From NCBI GenBank assembly GCA_029288365.1, contig JARIHI010000004.1:62001-126000 (forward strand): a DNA stretch of 64,000 bases. Reading direction: 5' to 3'. The notes under the pieces are model-generated. The model did not search any database, was not told the origin of the DNA, and was given only the letters and a program-made list of their open reading frames with translations. Shown in pieces: positions 60,601 through 64,000 of the stretch (positions are counted from its first letter, which is position 1; every line of letters begins with the position of its first letter). The position numbers and the translations under genes were made by a program. Source of the stretch: Candidatus Saccharimonadota bacterium. Lineage in GTDB: Bacteria > Patescibacteriota > Saccharimonadia > Saccharimonadales > UBA4665.

Positions 60601-60621
60601 TCGCTCCGTATTAAGCTCAAA

Positions 60622-60930
60622 CTAGGCGATTTTTGTAATCTTAATCTCAGCTTGATGCTGACGATGACCACGCACCTTGCGAACTCGTTTTTTCGCTTTG
60701 TAACGGATTGCCGTTACTTTGTCGGCCCGAGCCTCGGCATTTACAATTTCTGCAGTGACTTTTGCGTCCTTTATCAAAGGGGTACCTACCTGGATTTTTT
60801 CTCCGTCAATTAGAAGCAGAGCATCAAAATCTACCTTTTTTGCATCCGTTTTTAGAGATTCAACCATTAAGGTTTCACCTTCGGATACAAGGTACTGCTT
60901 ACCACCGGTATTAATTACTGCTTTTTTCAT
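60622..60930 (-). CDS. rplU: Ribosomal protein L21
   Basis: 102 residues: MKKAVINTGGKQYLVSEGETLMVE at the start, ALLLIDGEKIQVGTPLI and the basic C-terminal KAKKRVRKVRGHRQHQAEIKI. The ATG at 60928-60930 has a purine-rich AGAAAG upstream; an ATG-like start at 60963 only adds a poor extension. rpmA is not adjacent. Confidence 0.97.
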   Translation of the reverse strand: MKKAVINTGGKQYLVSEGETLMVESLKTDAKKVDFDALLLIDGEKIQVGTPLIKDAKVTAEIVNAEARADKVTAIRYKAKKRVRKVRGHRQHQAEIKITKIA

Positions 60931-61008
60931 GTATATCTTTCTTCCCAGAAAATTAGTTACCAAGAGATAATACCAAATTTTGTCTTATCTGTAAAGTGTT
61001 ATAGACCC

Positions 61009-63894
61009 CTATTTTGCTTTGCTTAAACTGATTTTTGCTTCTTTGCCTTCAACTGAAATTTCCGTTGTGTGGTCAAATTGTGCAGCTTTATTACCAGGTT
61101 TACCGAGTATTTCGCCGGCAATTGTGTTTATATGCTCATCAAGCGCCTTTTGCAGTTCTTTATCCTCAGTAGTAAAATTGAATACTATTCTGTCATCGAC
61201 ATTCAGTCCAGCTTTCTTGCGAGCGCTCTGAATATGCCGAATGATTTCGCGAGCCATACCTTCTCGTGCAAGTTCAGGCGTAATCTTCTTATCGAGAGTG
61301 ATGCCCAAGTGACCCTCTTTAACTTTTCCTACATTAATTTTTTTGACATTTAATTCTTCTTTAGCTATCTCAAGCAGCTCTTGACTAAACTGCTTAGACC
61401 ACTCTAATTTTGCAGCTGGCAGAGGTTGTCGTACCTTAATTCCATCTCGTGCCCGTAATTCCAGGCCTCCGGTAATTAACTTGCGCAACACTACCATTTC
61501 ATCAACTACAAGTTCATTGACGTGACCCACTTCTGGCCAATCAAGCAAATGAACGCTCTCGCCCCCCGTTAGTTTTTGATACAACTCCTCGGCCAAGAAT
61601 GGTGTAAATGGCGCCAGAGCTTGTGATAAACGTACCAAAACGTAATGAAGCGTTTTATATGCTTCATCCTTGTCATTGTAGTCACCTGTCTTCCAGAAAC
61701 GGCGACGTGAACGGCGAACGTACCAATTAGATGCATCCTCAATAAACGGAATGATCGGCTTTAAGGCATTTGGTAAGTCATACTGATCCATATGCCTTTC
61801 GACTTCATGGATTAACTGGTGCACTCGGCTAATGATCCACTGATCGAGTACGTTATTACATAGACTTGAAGGATCCTCCAGTTTGCCGTCCCACTCCCAG
61901 CCATCGACTTCGGCATACATAGTGAAGAAATCATACATATTCCATACCATGCTCAACTTTCGAGATACGTCTGCCACATCCTTGTCGTTAAGCGAGAAGT
62001 CTTCTGCATTGAGTACAGGGCTTGATAAGAGTAAGAACCTTAGTGCGTCGGCTGAATATCGATCCATAAGTTCATTCGGATCGGTATAATTACCGTAGCT
62101 TTTGCTCATCTTGCGACCATCGTTGCCTGCTAAAGTCCCCGTAACGATAACGTTTTTAAAGGCATTCTTATCAAACAATCCAACATTCACTGCGTGCATA
62201 TAATAGAACCAAGCACGCACCTGGCCAACATATTCTGAAATAAAATCGCCAGGAAAATTTTGTTCAAACTTTTCAACGTTTTCAAACGGATAATGAAATT
62301 GTGCAAACGGCATACTGCCGCTCTCGAACCAACAGTCCAAAACCTTATCAATACGCTTATACTTGACGTCATTAATTGTAAATGTTACATCATCTACCCA
62401 TGGTCTGTGATAATCATCTAGCTCTACGCCGCTTAACTCCTTGAGTTCGGCATAGCTACCAATAACCTTGACTTGCTCTTTGCCGTCCTTATCAATGCCC
62501 TTCCATACTGGCATGGCAGTCGCCCAGAAGCGATCTCGGCTCAAGTTCCAGTCCGGCGCACTCTGCATAGTTTTAGCAGAACGACCATTCTTGATATGTG
62601 CTGGAAACCAGTTTATATTACCGTTCTGCTCAAGCATTTCTTGCCGCTGACCACCAATATCCATAAACCAACTTGGATGTGCTCGGTAAATTAACTTTGT
62701 GCCGCAGCGGTGACAGTGTGGATAGCTATGACGTATATAGTCAATTTTCCAAACGATTCTGCGTTCATAAAGCATTTTTGCCATTGGCTTATTAGCGTCC
62801 CATAAGCTCATACCTTGCCAATCACTATCCTCGGTTATAATGCCGCTGTCGTCAATGATGGCACCTACAGGAAAGTCTTCTTTACGTGCAAGCGCATAGT
62901 CTTCCTCACCATAGGCTGGAGCCTGAGAAACAATACCGGTACCTTCCTCTGTACTCACAAAATCACCGTGGTGTACTTTATGTGCAGTTTTGCCCCAGTT
63001 ACGGAAAATGGGTTCATAAGCAAGACCTAATAGCTCTTCACCCTTAAATTCTCGTGTGACTTTGTATGGAATTGGCTGGTGACGTTCGTCAGTAAAAGTT
63101 TGTGCAAGCAAGTCCTTGGCCAATATATATTTCTCACCATCAACCGCAACTTCTACATAGGTAGCTTTCTTGTTAACAGCCAAGCCTGTAGTGGCAAGTA
63201 ACGTCCATGCCATAGTCGTCCAAACTAATAGATAGCCATCACTATCTGCAAGCTTAAACTTCACGTAAACTGAGGGGTCTGTTACGTCTTGATAGGAGTT
63301 GTCCATAGCCACTTCGGCTTTAGAAATCGGTGTAGCGTCACGTATACAATACATGAGTACTTTTTCGCCTTCGTAAATTTTGCCCTTATCGTAGAGCTGC
63401 TTAAAGGCCCACCAAACACTTTCCATAAACTCTTTGTCCATGGTTTTGTAAGCACCCTTGAAGTCTACCCAGCGACCTATACGGTCTATGGTGTCTTCCC
63501 ACAAATTGCCAGTTTGTACCATATTGTCACGACAAGTGGTGATGTACTCTGTAAGGCTGACTTTGGTGCCAATATCTCGTCGGTCGGTAATACCCAGCTT
63601 TTTCTCGGTAAATACTTCAGCTGGTAAGCCATGGCAGTCCCATCCCCATACTCGTTCTACACGTTTGCCTTTCATCGTCTGGTAGCGCGGGATAACGTCC
63701 TTCACAATAGAACTAAGGAGTGTACCATGATGCGGTACGCCTGTAATAAATGGTGGGCCATCATAAAATACATAAGAGTTCGCTTTGGGTCGCAACGCAA
63801 CGGACTTTTCAAAAGTCTTATTTTGCTTCCACTGTTTCACTAGATCTTTTTCATACTCGATAGCTTTACGCCTTGTTCCTGCTTTGTATTTCAT
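61009..63894 (-). CDS. ileS: Isoleucyl-tRNA synthetase, eukaryote-like type
   Basis: 961 residues. The HIGH motif is HHGT in GVPHHGTLL, and the KMSKS motif is in GRKMSKSYGN. The CP1 editing domain shows TTMAWTLLATTGLAVN and GTGIVSQAPAYGEEDY. WGWDCHGLPAE and the long C-terminal domain place it with the archaeal/eukaryotic-like IleRS, which is often mupirocin-insensitive. AAGGAG lies 5 nt before the ATG. The upstream T-box leader suggests control by uncharged tRNA(Ile). Confidence 0.95.
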   Translation of the reverse strand: MKYKAGTRRKAIEYEKDLVKQWKQNKTFEKSVALRPKANSYVFYDGPPFITGVPHHGTLLSSIVKDVIPRYQTMKGKRVERVWGWDCHGLPAEVFTEKKLGITDRRDIGTKVSLTEYITTCRDNMVQTGNLWEDTIDRIGRWVDFKGAYKTMDKEFMESVWWAFKQLYDKGKIYEGEKVLMYCIRDATPISKAEVAMDNSYQDVTDPSVYVKFKLADSDGYLLVWTTMAWTLLATTGLAVNKKATYVEVAVDGEKYILAKDLLAQTFTDERHQPIPYKVTREFKGEELLGLAYEPIFRNWGKTAHKVHHGDFVSTEEGTGIVSQAPAYGEEDYALARKEDFPVGAIIDDSGIITEDSDWQGMSLWDANKPMAKMLYERRIVWKIDYIRHSYPHCHRCGTKLIYRAHPSWFMDIGGQRQEMLEQNGNINWFPAHIKNGRSAKTMQSAPDWNLSRDRFWATAMPVWKGIDKDGKEQVKVIGSYAELKELSGVELDDYHRPWVDDVTFTINDVKYKRIDKVLDCWFESGSMPFAQFHYPFENVEKFEQNFPGDFISEYVGQVRAWFYYMHAVNVGLFDKNAFKNVIVTGTLAGNDGRKMSKSYGNYTDPNELMDRYSADALRFLLLSSPVLNAEDFSLNDKDVADVSRKLSMVWNMYDFFTMYAEVDGWEWDGKLEDPSSLCNNVLDQWIISRVHQLIHEVERHMDQYDLPNALKPIIPFIEDASNWYVRRSRRRFWKTGDYNDKDEAYKTLHYVLVRLSQALAPFTPFLAEELYQKLTGGESVHLLDWPEVGHVNELVVDEMVVLRKLITGGLELRARDGIKVRQPLPAAKLEWSKQFSQELLEIAKEELNVKKINVGKVKEGHLGITLDKKITPELAREGMAREIIRHIQSARKKAGLNVDDRIVFNFTTEDKELQKALDEHINTIAGEILGKPGNKAAQFDHTTEISVEGKEAKISLSKAK

Positions 63895-64000
63895 TTTGTC
63901 TCCTTATAACAAAATCACCTCTTTTGAATGTCAGAACCCCTGGGGGCGGTACCATCTGACTTCCAAAAGAAGTGATTCTCTCGGCGCTTGCTTATTCGCT
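63895..64000 (-). promoter_or_regulatory. T-box leader of ileS, 3' part only
   Basis: On the minus strand a hairpin GTCAGA/TCTGAC (63930-63960) carries the 7-nt bulge TGGTACC (63948-63954), topped by a GCCCC/GGGG stem. That is the T-box antiterminator signature. The TGGT bulge would pair with the ACCA end of tRNA(Ile). A larger stem (63913-63926 with 63964-63977, one G-T pair) followed by TTTTGTT may be the terminator or a sequestering helix. Stem I with the specifier codon lies beyond the window. Confidence 0.85.

Overview
The window reads as a chromosome segment from a small-genome, probably Gram-positive-like (monoderm) member of the Patescibacteria/CPR, most likely Candidatus Saccharibacteria (TM7). 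This assignment is an inference from gene content. Genes are dense and mostly on the minus strand, with many 1-8 nt overlaps. The standard stop codons work. L31 is the zinc-free type B, there are LCP-type and PcsB/FtsEX-type cell wall functions, no lipopolysaccharide genes are visible, and several lineage-specific membrane proteins are present. No rRNA, tRNA, CRISPR array, IS element or prophage was recognised.

Layout. 1-8.6 kb: the end of a Pif1-like helicase, several uncharacterised proteins including a DUF4868 (KwaB-like) protein, peptide deformylase, a VOC protein, a serine hydrolase and a YbaK-type tRNA editing protein. 8.6-16.5 kb: a truncated kinase start next to a zeta-toxin-like gene coupled to glyS, then recO with a degenerate two-component pair, exonuclease VII, a membrane-tethered methyltransferase and a flippase-like protein. 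16.6-24.5 kb: a Trm11-like methyltransferase, rpmA, a lone receiver, pyrG, and a division/cell-wall set (S41 protease, CHAP hydrolase, ftsX, ftsE). 24.6-34.3 kb: prfB, an M16 peptidase, secA, hpf, serS, a PD-(D/E)XK nuclease, an RlmD-like methyltransferase, a large perfect inverted repeat and a HAD phosphatase. 34.3-41.2 kb: a heliorhodopsin homologue that has lost its retinal lysine, membrane partners, lysS, and a TrmB-like regulator divergent from a PpnP-like cupin plus class II aldolase. 41.2-51.3 kb: greA, proS, two intramembrane proteases, uppS, a polyprenyl synthase, frr, tsf, rpsB, rpmE, prfA, prmC. 51.3-64 kb: HtrA, LCP, lepB, parB, parA, a 0.9-kb-residue-class surface protein with internal repeats, rplU, and ileS preceded by a T-box leader cut by the window end.

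How it fits together. Most of the window is core translation (five aminoacyl-tRNA synthetases, both release factors with PrmC, ribosome recycling, EF-Ts, ribosomal proteins), protein export and quality control, and envelope growth. The most unusual items are the opsin lacking both the Schiff-base lysine and the counterion, the T-box in front of ileS, many start codons lying 6-10 nt after a TATAAT-like hexamer (suggesting widespread leaderless transcription), a two-component pair with all phosphotransfer residues replaced, and a 29-bp perfect inverted repeat at the end of the HAD gene.
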